Notes: generated from the letters alone by a model not told the origin. 64,000 bases of DNA from an uncultured Eubacteriales bacterium (GCA_934647945.1 CAKUFK010000007.1:46567-110566); one strand, 5' to 3'; shown: positions 25,880 to 34,279, counted from the first letter of the stretch. Translations and numbers: made by a program.

Positions 25880-26235
25880 CCGTTGGACCGGGAGCCGCCG
25901 CGGCGCAGATCCTCGATTTCGCGGCGCAGGCGCTCCATCTCCCGGCGGGTATTTTCCGTTTCCTGACGGGCACGGGCGTTATCGTCGAGATAGCCCTTCA
26001 TCTGCGCGCGCAGGTTGTCGGCGGCGTTCTCAGCCTTTTTGGCCGCGTCCGCGTTGGTGATGGCCACCAGCACCGCCGCCATAGTGGTGGAGATGCGGTC
26101 ATCGGCATGGAGGAGGGCCCGCATATCGCGGTCCACCTGGCCTCCCAGCTCCCGGACATACTCCTCCGCCTCGTCGGAGGTGATCGCGTATTCCGAACCA
26201 CAGATGTTGAGGCGCACTTTATTGACAGACGGCAT
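25876..26235 (-). CDS. zapA: Cell division protein ZapA
   Basis: A 119-residue ZapA. The N-terminal globular part (NKVRLNICGSEYAITSDEAEEYV) is typical, followed by VDRDMRALLHADDRIST and a C-terminal coiled coil rich in Arg/Glu (ENTRREMERLRREIEDLRR). ZapA binds FtsZ filaments and stabilises the Z ring. The start is chosen from AAAGGAG eight bases upstream. It leads the U32-ANT(6)-dut operon and is divergent from htpG. Confidence 0.92.
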   Translation of the reverse strand: MPSVNKVRLNICGSEYAITSDEAEEYVRELGGQVDRDMRALLHADDRISTTMAAVLVAITNADAAKKAENAADNLRAQMKGYLDDNARARQETENTRREMERLRREIEDLRRGGSRSNG

Positions 26236-26367
26236 ATGGAGGACTCCTTTCCTATATCGGCCCCGTCGGTACTGCCGGGGCGGTTTTCCATAACGGCTGT
26301 TCCGATGTCGCTTCGGACAAAATCCGCACTCTATCCGCGGATGACCCCTTGCTTTCAAATCAGTCTT

Positions 26368-26373
26368 ATTATA
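26368..26373 (-). promoter_or_regulatory. -10 element for zapA operon
   Basis: TATAAT on minus, about 135 bases upstream of zapA. The matching -35 position is only a T-rich stretch, so the promoter is tentative. It is divergent from the htpG promoter. Confidence 0.4.
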
Positions 26374-26457
26374 CCGCATTTCCCCTTCGTAAAAAAGAGG
26401 CTTTTCAAGAAAAATCCCCTTTTTCCGCGTCGTAACAATTTTTTTACAAATAGCCCC

Positions 26458-26486
26458 TTGCCTTTCCCCCTAAATCGTACTATACT
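26458..26486 (+). promoter_or_regulatory. htpG promoter
   Basis: TTGCCT (26458-26463) and TATACT (26481-26486) with a 17-base spacer on plus, directly before the CIRCE element. The start of transcription should fall at about 26492, inside CIRCE. Confidence 0.8.
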
Positions 26487-26490
26487 CACT

Positions 26491-26517
26491 TTAGCACTCG
26501 AATATCGAGAGTGCTAA
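26491..26517 (+). promoter_or_regulatory. CIRCE operator (HrcA binding site)
   Basis: TTAGCACTC, nine bases, GAGTGCTAA: an exact match to the CIRCE consensus. HrcA binds this site and blocks transcription until heat shock. It overlaps the predicted htpG transcription start. The usual CIRCE targets are dnaK and groE operons. Confidence 0.95.
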
Positions 26518-26616
26518 AACACGGCAGGGTACTTCCCCCGATAATTCGGACGGCTGCGGACAACGGACGGGTCAGTCTGCGCCGCCATGATGACATTGAA
26601 AGGATGATATTCGGAC

Positions 26617-28512
26617 ATGGGACGCAAACAATTCAAAGCGGAGTCCAAACGCCTGCTTGATCTGATGATCAACTCGATCTACACCCATCGGGAAATTTTT
26701 CTGCGGGAGCTAATCTCCAATGCCAGCGACGCGCTGGACAAGCTGTATTACAAGGCGCTGACTGAGCACCTTTCCGATGTATCCCGGGAGGAACTGGGCA
26801 TCGATCTAGCGCTCGACAAGGAGGCCCGCCTGCTGATCATCCGGGACAACGGGATCGGCATGACGAAGGAAGAGCTGGAAAACAACCTGGGCGTCATTGC
26901 CCGCAGCGGTTCCCGGGCCTTCCGGCAGGACATGGGCAAGGACGAAAACGGCGGCGACGTCGACATCATCGGCCAGTTCGGCGTGGGATTCTACTCCGCC
27001 TTTATGGTCAGCGACAAGGTGACGGTGGAGAGCCGTGCCTACGGCGCTGACGAGGCCTTCCGATGGGAATCCGAGGGAGCCGACGGCTATACCGTCGATC
27101 CCTGCGACAAGCCCGACCGGGGTACGACCATCACCCTGCATATCAAGGCCAAAACTGAGGACGAGGACACCGACGAGTTCCTCGAACCCTACCGCATTCA
27201 GGGGATCGTCAAAAAATATTCCGATTATATCCGCTATCCCATCCGGATGGACATGGAGCGCAGCCGTCTCAAGGAGGGCAGCGACAAGGAGTATGAGTCC
27301 TATATCGAGAACACCACCCTCAACAGCATGGTCCCTCTCTGGCGGAAAAACCGCAGCGAGATCACACCCGAGGAGTACAACCAGTTCTATAAGGAAAAAT
27401 TCTACGATTTCGAGGATCCGGCCCGGGTGATCCATTCCAGCACCGAAGGGGCTGCGACCTACAACGCCCTGCTCTTCATCCCTGCCCGGGCGCCCTTCAA
27501 CTACTACACCCGGGACTATGAAAAGGGCCTGCAGCTCTATGCCAGCGGCGTCCTCATCATGGATAAGTGCCCTGACCTGCTGCCCGATCATTTCAGCTTC
27601 GTCAAGGGCCTGGTGGATTCGCAGGACCTGTCCCTGAACATTTCCCGGGAAATGCTGCAGCATGACCGGCAGCTCAAGGTGATCGCCTCGCGGCTGGAGA
27701 AAAAGATCCATTCCGAGCTCAAATCCATGCTGGAGAACGAACGGGAAAAATACGAGGCGTTTTTCAAAAATTTCGGCCTCCAGCTCAAGTACGGCGTATA
27801 CAATGAATACGGGCAGCACAAGGAGATGCTGCAGGATCTGCTGCTGTTTACCTCCTCCCATGAAGACAAGCCGGTGACTTTGGCCGAATATGCCGGCCGG
27901 ATGAAAGAGGACCAGAAGGCCGTGTATTACGCTTGCGGCGAGAACGTGGACAAAATCAAGAAGCTGCCCCAGGCCGAGATGGTGCTGGACAAGGGATATG
28001 AGCTGCTTTATCTGACCGACGACATCGACGAATTCGCTCTGAAAATGCTGCGGGAATGGGACGGAAAACCCTTCCAGTCGGTATCGGCGGGGGATCTGGA
28101 TCTGGAGACCCCGGAGGAAAAGGAAGAGGCGAAAAAGCAGGCCGAAGAGCACAAATCCCTGTTCGATGCCATGAAGGAGGCGCTCGGGGACAAGGTGGAC
28201 GCGGTGCGTCTGTCCAAGCGGCTCAAATCCCACCCCGTCTGCCTGGCCAGCGAGGGCGAGGTGTCCCTGGAGATGGAAAAGGTGCTCAACGCCATGCCGG
28301 CGGACAACAAGGTCAAGGCCCGCCGGGTGTTGGAAATCAATGAAAATCACCCGATCTTTGCCACCTTGTCGGGGCTGCTGGATACGGATCCGGACAAGCT
28401 CAGGGACTATTCCGAGCTCCTGTACGATCAGGCGCTCCTCATCGAGGGGATGGCCATCGAGGATCCTGTGGCGTTTTCCACCCGCCTGTGCGCGCTGATG
28501 AGCGGCCAGTAA
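26617..28512 (+). CDS. htpG: Molecular chaperone HtpG (HSP90)
   Basis: A 631-residue bacterial HSP90. The GHKL ATP site is intact: ELISNASDALDKL, RDNGIGMTKEEL, GQFGVGFYSAFMV and GTTITLHI. The middle domain has DLSLNISREMLQHDR with the catalytic-loop Arg, and the C-terminal dimerisation domain ends at residue 631. It is a cytosolic ATP-driven chaperone. The operon is monocistronic: a CIRCE-controlled promoter lies upstream and a strong terminator directly downstream. In B. subtilis htpG is not an HrcA target, so this wiring is a difference. Confidence 0.97.
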   Translation: MGRKQFKAESKRLLDLMINSIYTHREIFLRELISNASDALDKLYYKALTEHLSDVSREELGIDLALDKEARLLIIRDNGIGMTKEELENNLGVIARSGSRAFRQDMGKDENGGDVDIIGQFGVGFYSAFMVSDKVTVESRAYGADEAFRWESEGADGYTVDPCDKPDRGTTITLHIKAKTEDEDTDEFLEPYRIQGIVKKYSDYIRYPIRMDMERSRLKEGSDKEYESYIENTTLNSMVPLWRKNRSEITPEEYNQFYKEKFYDFEDPARVIHSSTEGAATYNALLFIPARAPFNYYTRDYEKGLQLYASGVLIMDKCPDLLPDHFSFVKGLVDSQDLSLNISREMLQHDRQLKVIASRLEKKIHSELKSMLENEREKYEAFFKNFGLQLKYGVYNEYGQHKEMLQDLLLFTSSHEDKPVTLAEYAGRMKEDQKAVYYACGENVDKIKKLPQAEMVLDKGYELLYLTDDIDEFALKMLREWDGKPFQSVSAGDLDLETPEEKEEAKKQAEEHKSLFDAMKEALGDKVDAVRLSKRLKSHPVCLASEGEVSLEMEKVLNAMPADNKVKARRVLEINENHPIFATLSGLLDTDPDKLRDYSELLYDQALLIEGMAIEDPVAFSTRLCALMSGQ

Positions 28513-28529
28513 TCGGCATTCTAGAGAGA

Positions 28530-28568
28530 AACCGGCCCCGGCAGATACGTGCCGGGGCCGGTTTTTTA
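28530..28568. terminator. Bidirectional intrinsic terminator between htpG and spoVAE
   Basis: A 14-bp GC-rich stem (arms 28530-28543 and 28550-28563, six-base loop) is followed by a T-run on plus. It lies between the convergent ends of htpG and spoVAE, so it mainly ends htpG and can also serve spoVAE. Confidence 0.85.
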
Positions 28569-28931
28569 CGATTTGTCTTTCGATTTTGAGAGGAGGGCGC
28601 AGACGAAGCCCAGGAAGATCGCCGCGGCGATGCCGCCGGAGGTACCCGTCACTCCCCCTGTGAAAACACCGATCCAGCCCTTTTCCTTCACTGCCTCTTC
28701 GACACCTTTGGCCAGCGAATAGCCGAATCCTGTCAGCGGGACCGTCGCGCCTCCGCCCGCGAATTTGACCAAGGGCTCGTACAGCCCCACTGCTGTGAGC
28801 ACGACCCCCAGGGTGACGAACAGCACCAGGATCCGCGCGGGTGTGAGCTTGGTCAGATCGATCAGAATCTGACCCACCACGCATATCAGCCCGCCCACCA
28901 CAAAGGCTTTGAGCAACATCCACCAATCCAT
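28566..28931 (-). CDS. spoVAE: Stage V sporulation protein AE (SpoVAE)
   Basis: A 121-residue membrane protein matching SpoVAE(b): KAFVVGGLICVVGQILID, LTPARILVLFV, GLYEPLVKFAGGGATVPLTGFG and a C-terminal membrane segment. SpoVA proteins form the inner-membrane channel that loads dipicolinic acid into the forespore. The start follows AAAGGGG. Unlike most spore formers, spoVAC and spoVAD are not adjacent. A candidate sigma-G promoter lies just upstream. Confidence 0.92.
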   Translation of the reverse strand: MDWWMLLKAFVVGGLICVVGQILIDLTKLTPARILVLFVTLGVVLTAVGLYEPLVKFAGGGATVPLTGFGYSLAKGVEEAVKEKGWIGVFTGGVTGTSGGIAAAIFLGFVCALLSKSKDKS

Positions 28932-28961
28932 ACCGGCACCCCTTTTACAGATTTTACGCCT

Positions 28962-28991
28962 TATTGTGTGCGGATACGCTGCAGGTTATGC
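28962..28991 (-). promoter_or_regulatory. Candidate sigma-G promoter of spoVAE
   Basis: On minus, GCATA (28987-28991) and CACAATA (28962-28968) are 18 bases apart. They resemble the forespore sigma-G pattern GHATR / CATNNTA with one mismatch. The position, about 30 bases before the start codon, suits spoVAE. Confidence 0.4.
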
Positions 28992-29064
28992 ATCAGGCGG
29001 ATGTATGGAGGTTTTTTGTTTTCAAACATCATATGTGCTCATACCACGGTTGCCTGAATCTGCC

Positions 29065-29860
29065 GAATATTTATAAGGGGCCGCAGCCCCTTTTTTGTAT
29101 ATGGGTGGGTTTGGGTATCCACCCTCCCGCCGGCTTTCCTGAAAAGAAAGCCGGCAAGCTACCTGGGGGTTCAGGGGGTAAAGCCCCCTGACGCTTCTTT
29201 CCCCCCTTTCTTTGCGGAAAGAAAGGGGGTGCCAAAGCACAGATTGTGCTTTATGGCATAAGCGCATAATATGGGCAAAAACGGCTTGTCCGCGCAAAAA
29301 GAACGCGATGCTATAATAAAGATATCGAATGCGCGGCCGCCTTCTTTTGGCCCGAGCCCCAAAAGAAGACAAAAGGGCTCCCGAGGGTTCTCCCCGAACC
29401 CCCGGGGCCGCAGGCCCTTTCTGTATATAGGCCGATTCAGGTGGCAGCGCTATTGCCGGTTTTCCTAAAAAGAAAACCGGCTGGTCACCCGGGGCTCCAA
29501 GGGGGCTCCCCCTTGGCACGTCTTTGCCTTCTTTCTTCGTGTGAAGAAAGAAGGTGGCCCTCAGGCCAGACTTGAAAAAACGGCTTTTCGGTATGTCCGC
29601 GCAAAAAGAACGCGATGCTATAAAAAAAGATATCAAATGCGCGGCCACCTTCTTTTGGCCCGAGCCCCAAAAGAAGGCAAAAGGGCTCCCGGGGGTTTCC
29701 CCCCGGACCCCCAGAAAATTGGCCGGTTTTCTTTTCAGGAAAACCGGCATTCACGCTTTTTCCCGAACCAAAGTCCATACAACACGGGGGCCCGGGGCCC
29801 CCGTGAACCGGTTGGGCGCGGGGCTGAAAACGCGATGCGGTTTAAAAAAACTACATTTAT
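29065..29860. repeat. Dispersed multi-hairpin repeat block A, with two direct ~300-bp units
   Basis: Non-coding mosaic of hairpins. Examples are CCGCAGCCCC-type stems, GCCGGTTTTC paired with GAAAACCGGC, and CCTTCTTTCTTC/GAAGAAAGAAGG at 29528-29555. 29281-29400 and 29581-29705 are near-identical direct copies about 300 bases apart. The reverse complement of about 29492-29606 nearly matches 40797-40914 in block B, and block C shares its core. Open frames here are low-complexity Gly/Pro/Arg readings without ribosome sites, so no gene is called. It fills the spoVAE-side half of the 28932-30081 gap. Confidence 0.75.
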
Positions 29861-29869
29861 TTTTGAGCA

Positions 29870-30075
29870 TAAAAATACACAAATAAAATGAAATAATAGG
29901 AAATTATACTAATTTTTGTTAAGATTGCAAGTATATTCATTCATTAATTTGCAACTAGTCACTATATAGTCACTAGTTGCCTATTTGTCTGGCGACCCGT
30001 ATACTTAGGTTCCAGACGGGAAAGACATCGACATTGCATTCCGTCAAAATCCCTCATCATACTGATTTCGAGGTG
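29870..30075. other. AT-rich island with nested direct/inverted repeat
   Basis: 29870-29960 is strikingly AT-rich in a GC-rich genome. At 29951-29980 the sequence forms an imperfect palindrome (GCAACTAGT ... ACTAGTTGC) that contains two direct copies of TAGTCACTA separated by TA. It lies about 100 bases upstream of the small cysteine-rich gene. No convincing promoter pair was found. It could be an operator or a junction of foreign DNA. Confidence 0.45.
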
Positions 30076-30081
30076 GTCAAA

Positions 30082-30264
30082 ATGGAAAACGAAAAAACCT
30101 GCCGCGACTGTAAGCACTACCGGCGGCACTATGTCGACATCGAAGAGAGGTACCATGAAATCCACGACGGGCACTGCGTCTATCCCCGGGTCAAGCGCAA
30201 GCGGGCAGAGGATCTGCCCTGCGCACGCTTCACCCCGCTGGAGCCGGCGCCATCATCGACATAA
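30082..30264 (+). CDS. Small cysteine-rich protein of unknown function
   Basis: A 60-residue ORF with AGGTGG five bases before ATG. The sequence begins MENEKTCRDCKHYRRHYV and has Cys in a C-x-x-C near residue 7, then HDGHCVYPR and LPCARFTP. Four Cys plus several His suggest a zinc- or metal-binding knuckle. It is basic and lacks a signal peptide. I do not recognise the family. It stands alone, between the AT-rich island and the pnp terminator. Confidence 0.6.
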   Translation: MENEKTCRDCKHYRRHYVDIEERYHEIHDGHCVYPRVKRKRAEDLPCARFTPLEPAPSST

Positions 30265-30296
30265 CAAAAGCCCCCTCGCGTATCCGCGAGGGGGCC
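30262..30296 (-). terminator. Intrinsic terminator of the rpsO-pnp unit
   Basis: An 11-bp stem (30270-30280 with 30285-30295, loop TATC) is followed on minus by TTTTGTT. It lies 17 bases past the pnp stop. On plus it overlaps the end of the small cysteine-rich gene but has no T-run there. Confidence 0.85.
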
Positions 30297-30312
30297 GCAT
30301 TACGAAAGGCAC

Positions 30313-32499
30313 TCAGCGATCCCGGTGATGGTCATTCCGGCGTGTACCGCCGTCACGGCGGGGAGGCCGGGGGCCGTCCGAGACGGTGTTTTCGGGGGTC
30401 AGGCCCTCCACCTCGATGAGGGCATCGCGGCGGGACAGGTTCAGACGGCCCTGCTCGTCGATCTCGGTGACCTTGACCAGCACCTCGTCGCCCACGTGGA
30501 CCACGTCCTCCACCTTCTCGACCCGCTTGACGTCAAGGCGGCTGATATGGACGAGGCCCTCCTTGCCAGGGGCGATTTCCACAAACGCGCCGAAGGTCAT
30601 CAGCCGGGTCACGCGGCCCTTATAGATCGCGCCGATCTCCGGATCCTTCGCAATGGTTTCCACCACGCTCAGAGCCCGCTTGGCGTCCTCGGTATTGAGG
30701 GCGGAGATGAAGACCGAGCCGTCCTCCTCGATATCGATCTTGCAGTTGCACTCGAGCTGGATCTTCTGGATGACCGAGCCGCCCTTGCCGATGACCTCCC
30801 GGATCTTGTCCACGTCGATCTTGGTGGACAGCATCTTGGGCGCGTAGGGGGACAGCTCTTCACGCGGGGCCGGGATGGCCTTGAGCATGATTTCATCCAG
30901 AATGTGCACCCGCGCTTTGTAGGTCTTGTCGAGCGCTTCCTTGATGATGGCCGGGGTCAGGCCGTGGACCTTGAGGTCCATCTGGATGGCGGTGATGCCC
31001 TTATGGGTGCCGCCCACCTTGAAGTCCATGTCGCCGAAGAAATCCTCGAGCCCCTGGATATCCACCATGGTCATGAACCGCTCGCCCTCGGTGACGAGGC
31101 CGCAGGAAATGCCGGCCACCGGCGCCTTGATCGGCACGCCCGCGTCCATCAGGGCGAGGGTGGAGCCGCAGATCGACGCCTGGGAGGTGGAACCATTGGA
31201 GGAAAGCACCTCGCTGACCAGCCGCATGGTGTAGGGGAATTCCTCAATAGAGGGGAGAACCGGGAGCAGGGCGCGTTCGGCCAGGGCGCCGTGTCCGATC
31301 TCCCGCCGGCCGGGGCCGCGGGAGGGCTTGGTCTCTCCGACCGAATAGGACGGGAAATTGTATTGATGCATATACCGCTTTTCGGTTTCGGGATCGATGC
31401 CGTCGAGCATCTGGGCATCGCCGGAGGAGCCGAGGGTGGCGATGGTGAGCACCTGAGTCTGGCCTCTCGTGAACATGCCGGAGCCGTGGACCCGGGGCAG
31501 GAGGCCGACCTCGGCGGCGAGGGGCCGCATGTCGTCGATGCCGCGGCCATCCACCCGCTTGCCGTCATCCAGCAGCCAGCGGCGCACGACATATTTCTGC
31601 AGCTTATAGAGGCATTCCTCGAGCTTGCCTGCCTGCTCGGGATACACGTCGTCGAATTTTTCGTGCACCGCCGCGTAGACCGGGCGGAGCCGTTCGTCCC
31701 GGATCCGCTTGTCGTCGGTGTCCAGGGCGGCGCGGATATCCTCGATGGCGAAATCCTTAACCGCCTCGTACATCTCCGGATCCGGATCGTTGGAGGGGAA
31801 ATCCACCTTGGGCTTGCCGATTTCGGCCCGGATTTCATTGATGAAAGCGACGATCTCCTGGTTGGCGGCGTGCCCGGCCATAATGCCGCCGAACATGGTG
31901 TCGTTGTCGATCTCATTGGCGCCCGCCTCGATCATGGCGACAAGATCGGCCGTAGAAGCGACGGTGACGTGCATATCGGACCGGGCTTCCTGCTCGGCGG
32001 TGGGATTGATGACGTATTCCCCGTCCACCAGGCCGACGATAACGCCCGAGATGGGGCCGTCCCACGGGATGCTGGAGATGGAGATGGCAATGGACGCGCC
32101 GATCATGGCGGTAATCTCCGGCGAACAGTCGGGATCCACGGACATGACCGTGCAGACCACCGACACATCGTTGCGCATATCCTTGGGGAACAGGGGCCGG
32201 ATGGGGCGGTCGATGACCCGGGAGGTCAGGATCGCCTTCTCGGACGGGCGGCCCTCCCGCCGCTGGAAGGAGCCGGGAATCCGGCCCACCGCGTAGAGCT
32301 TTTCCTCATAATCGACCGAAAGGGGGAAGAAATCGACGCCGTCACGGGGCTTGTCCGACATGGTGGCGTTGCAGAGCACCACGGTGTCGCCGTAGCGCAC
32401 CAGACAGGAGCCGCCCGAGAGCTGGGCCATCTTGCCGGTCTCCACCTTGAGGGGACGCCCGGCCAGGGTGGTTTCGAATACCTTAAACTGTTCGAACAT
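30313..32499 (-). CDS. pnp: Polyribonucleotide nucleotidyltransferase (PNPase)
   Basis: A 728-residue PNPase, a phosphate-dependent 3'-5' exoribonuclease and degradosome component. Two RNase PH domains (about 10-230 and 310-540) flank an alpha-helical domain. The KH domain has VIGKGGSVIQKI near residue 560 and the S1 domain ends with FVEIAPGKEGLVHISRLD. RREGRPSEKAILTSRVIDRPIRPLFP and SNGSTSQASICGSTLALMDAGVP are diagnostic. A basic tail (about 705-728) follows S1. GGAGG lies seven bases before ATG 32499. It is downstream of rpsO, the classic rpsO-pnp pair. Confidence 0.97.
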   Translation of the reverse strand: MFEQFKVFETTLAGRPLKVETGKMAQLSGGSCLVRYGDTVVLCNATMSDKPRDGVDFFPLSVDYEEKLYAVGRIPGSFQRREGRPSEKAILTSRVIDRPIRPLFPKDMRNDVSVVCTVMSVDPDCSPEITAMIGASIAISISSIPWDGPISGVIVGLVDGEYVINPTAEQEARSDMHVTVASTADLVAMIEAGANEIDNDTMFGGIMAGHAANQEIVAFINEIRAEIGKPKVDFPSNDPDPEMYEAVKDFAIEDIRAALDTDDKRIRDERLRPVYAAVHEKFDDVYPEQAGKLEECLYKLQKYVVRRWLLDDGKRVDGRGIDDMRPLAAEVGLLPRVHGSGMFTRGQTQVLTIATLGSSGDAQMLDGIDPETEKRYMHQYNFPSYSVGETKPSRGPGRREIGHGALAERALLPVLPSIEEFPYTMRLVSEVLSSNGSTSQASICGSTLALMDAGVPIKAPVAGISCGLVTEGERFMTMVDIQGLEDFFGDMDFKVGGTHKGITAIQMDLKVHGLTPAIIKEALDKTYKARVHILDEIMLKAIPAPREELSPYAPKMLSTKIDVDKIREVIGKGGSVIQKIQLECNCKIDIEEDGSVFISALNTEDAKRALSVVETIAKDPEIGAIYKGRVTRLMTFGAFVEIAPGKEGLVHISRLDVKRVEKVEDVVHVGDEVLVKVTEIDEQGRLNLSRRDALIEVEGLTPENTVSDGPRPPRRDGGTRRNDHHRDR

Positions 32500-32686
32500 G
32501 GCTGTACCTCCGATGTTTTTATGATATTTCCATCGGAACCGGGAAGCTCGCTTTAGCAATGAAACCAAGGTTCACGCCGCCGGCGTCAGCCCTCGTTTTA
32601 CTGCTAAACACGGGTCGCCCGGCCCCGAAAACGGACGGGAAACAAAGGGATTGAGACAGACAGGCCGCGCGGTTTTAAAGACGCCG

Positions 32687-32763
32687 GCCAATATCCGGAG
32701 GATATTGGCGGAGGCCAGGCCAACCACGCTTGTATGCCCTTACGTGACTGGCCTGGCCCCGCC
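32687..32763 (-). promoter_or_regulatory. Two strong hairpins in the rpsO-pnp intergenic RNA
   Basis: Arms 32687-32696 and 32700-32709 form a 10-bp stem; arms 32707-32721 and 32750-32763 form a 14-bp GC-rich stem with one bulge. They lie between the rpsO stop and the pnp start with no T-run, so they look like RNA-processing or autoregulatory structures. In E. coli an RNase III site in the rpsO-pnp transcript has this role. Confidence 0.5.
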
Positions 32764-32779
32764 TGCCTCAACATACGGT

Positions 32780-33043
32780 TTACTTACGGATGCCCAGTTT
32801 TTCGATGATAGACCGATACCGGTTGATATCCTTCTTCATCAGATAGTTCAGCAGATTGCGCCGGTGGCCGACCATCTTGAGCAGGCCGCGGCGGGAATGG
32901 TGGTCCTTTTTGTGGGTCTTGAGATGCTCGGTCAGATCGTTGATCCGCCGGGTCAGGACGGCGATCTGCACCTCAGGGGAGCCGGTGTCGCCCTCATGGG
33001 TGGCATAGGCCTTCATGATTTCGGTTTTTTCCTCGGGAAGCAT
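32780..33043 (-). CDS. rpsO: 30S ribosomal protein S15
   Basis: An 87-residue S15 (EKTEIMKAYATHEGDTGSPE, HKKDHHSRRGLLKMVGHRR, YRSIIEKLGIRK). It binds 16S rRNA at the central-domain three-way junction early in 30S assembly. GAGGTG precedes the ATG at 33043. A strong promoter lies about 115 bases upstream, and pnp follows downstream. Confidence 0.98.
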   Translation of the reverse strand: MLPEEKTEIMKAYATHEGDTGSPEVQIAVLTRRINDLTEHLKTHKKDHHSRRGLLKMVGHRRNLLNYLMKKDINRYRSIIEKLGIRK

Positions 33044-33156
33044 GTGCTGCACCTCTTCTTTCAAATTTTCCGCGAACCCAGAACGGGGAACCGGTGCGTC
33101 CCCGCAGAAGGGGCATCCTCCGCCGTCCGGGTAGGGGAAGGCATAATTGCCCAAAT

Positions 33157-33185
33157 AGTATAGCACGGGACTTCCGGAATGTAAA
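33157..33185 (-). promoter_or_regulatory. rpsO promoter
   Basis: On minus, TTTACA (33180-33185) and TATACT (33157-33162) are 17 bases apart. This isolates rpsO-pnp from the upstream Rnf-like cluster. Confidence 0.75.
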
Positions 33186-33262
33186 GAAAAATCTCCGGAA
33201 ATCCTCCGGCATACGGAAAAGGCAGAAAACCGCCGCTCCCGGGACCGGGCGCGGCGGCGGTT

Positions 33263-34279
33263 TCAAAGCACCGACAGGGCCACGAGCGCCCCGGTGATCA
33301 GGAGCATGACGGCGGGCGGCGTCCGGAAGGGGGCTGGCAGGTGGATATTGTCGGCCCGGCCGTAGAGAGGCGCGAAGAGGAAAAACGCGAGCGCCAGTAT
33401 CCCGGCGGCAGCCGCGGGTATCCAGAGCAGGGCGGCAGCGTCGGCCCGGGAGGCCCAGACCGCGGCCAGCGCCGCACAGGCGGTCAGGACGCCGTCCCGG
33501 AAAAACCGTTCCCTCGGCAGAACCGCGCCGCCGACGAGGACGAGCAGGGCGGTGACGAGGAGCGCCAGCAGATCCCCGAGGAAAGCGGGCGACGCGGGCA
33601 GGACCTGCCGCAGCCCACCCGCCGCCCAGGCGGAAAGCAGGACCGTCAGGGCGGCGTACACGCCGATCCGAAGGCCGTCCCGGGTAGTATAGGGGAACAG
33701 CCGGCGTTCCCGCAGCCCCCACAGGGCCAGGAACAAGGCCGCTAGGAATAATCCCGACAGCCCCGGCCGCCCCGCTGTCGAAAAGCCGAAGCTTTCGCTG
33801 ACCCCGTCCGCGAGCTCCACTCCGAACAGGCTGCCGGAGGCGAGGAACTCCCGCGCCAGGCCGAGGATCAGCCCGCCGAGGGCGAAAAGCCAGACCCGCC
33901 GGATCGAAAATCCGGGCTTCCCTTCCGCGAGAGCCGCCGCGGCCGGGCCGCAGAAGAGGAAAACGACAAAAAACAGGCCCTCCGCCCCCATTTCCATGAG
34001 CAGGGAGGGGGTATACGCCGCCATGAGGCGGCGCAGGCAAAGTCCCAGTGCTCCTGTCACCAGAAAAGCGGCTCCGGCGGGCAGCGGGCCGAGAAACGTC
34101 CGCAGCAGGGCCAGAAGGGCCGCGGCAAACAGCACCACGGCCGCGATGTCCGCCATATAGGCCAGGGCAGCACGTCCTCCTGCCATGACAGCAGCTGCCA
34201 AGCCAATGAGGACCGGGCCGCCCGGGACGGTGGCCGCCGCGGACGGCGAAAAGGCCCCGGCCCGTTCCGGCGCGGCCAT
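33263..34279 (-). CDS. Rnf E/A-like membrane protein, apparent degenerate fusion
   Basis: A 338-residue, Ala/Leu-rich protein with about 12 predicted membrane segments, twice the size of RnfA or RnfE. The first half fits RnfE by eye: MAAYTPSLLMEMG, then FLFCGPAAAALAEG, then LGLAREFLASGSLFGVEL. The second half ends ALAFFLFAPLYG ... LPAPFRTPPAVMLLITGALVAL, like the C-terminus of RnfA. In both halves the GLCP/GICP cysteine that binds the Rnf iron-sulfur cluster is absent; one Cys per half aligns with the second ligand position. Its ATG overlaps the rnfG stop (TAATG). It occupies the E-A position of an rnfCDG operon; no rnfB follows. Function as an Rnf subunit is inference. Confidence 0.6.
   Translation of the reverse strand: MAAPERAGAFSPSAAATVPGGPVLIGLAAAVMAGGRAALAYMADIAAVVLFAAALLALLRTFLGPLPAGAAFLVTGALGLCLRRLMAAYTPSLLMEMGAEGLFFVVFLFCGPAAAALAEGKPGFSIRRVWLFALGGLILGLAREFLASGSLFGVELADGVSESFGFSTAGRPGLSGLFLAALFLALWGLRERRLFPYTTRDGLRIGVYAALTVLLSAWAAGGLRQVLPASPAFLGDLLALLVTALLVLVGGAVLPRERFFRDGVLTACAALAAVWASRADAAALLWIPAAAAGILALAFFLFAPLYGRADNIHLPAPFRTPPAVMLLITGALVALSVL

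Noticed and set aside
26806..28926. Long minus-strand open frame opposite htpG
   Set aside because: Antisense shadow of a clear HSP90 that runs across the terminator and spoVAE; no domain or start signal.
29281..29705. CRISPR array
   Set aside because: Only two long, similar units with internal hairpins; no short regularly spaced repeats and no cas genes.
29022..29750. Open frames through repeat block A
   Set aside because: Low-complexity Gly/Pro/Arg readings of hairpin repeats; similar readings occur in blocks B and C, with no ribosome site.
30325..32556. Long plus-strand open frame (743 codons) opposite pnp
   Set aside because: It is antisense to an unmistakable PNPase, has no ribosome site, and its Asp/His/Gly-rich reading arises from the high-GC codon use of pnp.
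33044..33262. rnfB hidden downstream of the Rnf cluster
   Set aside because: The gap is only about 220 bases and holds the rpsO promoter; no ferredoxin cysteine motif is seen.
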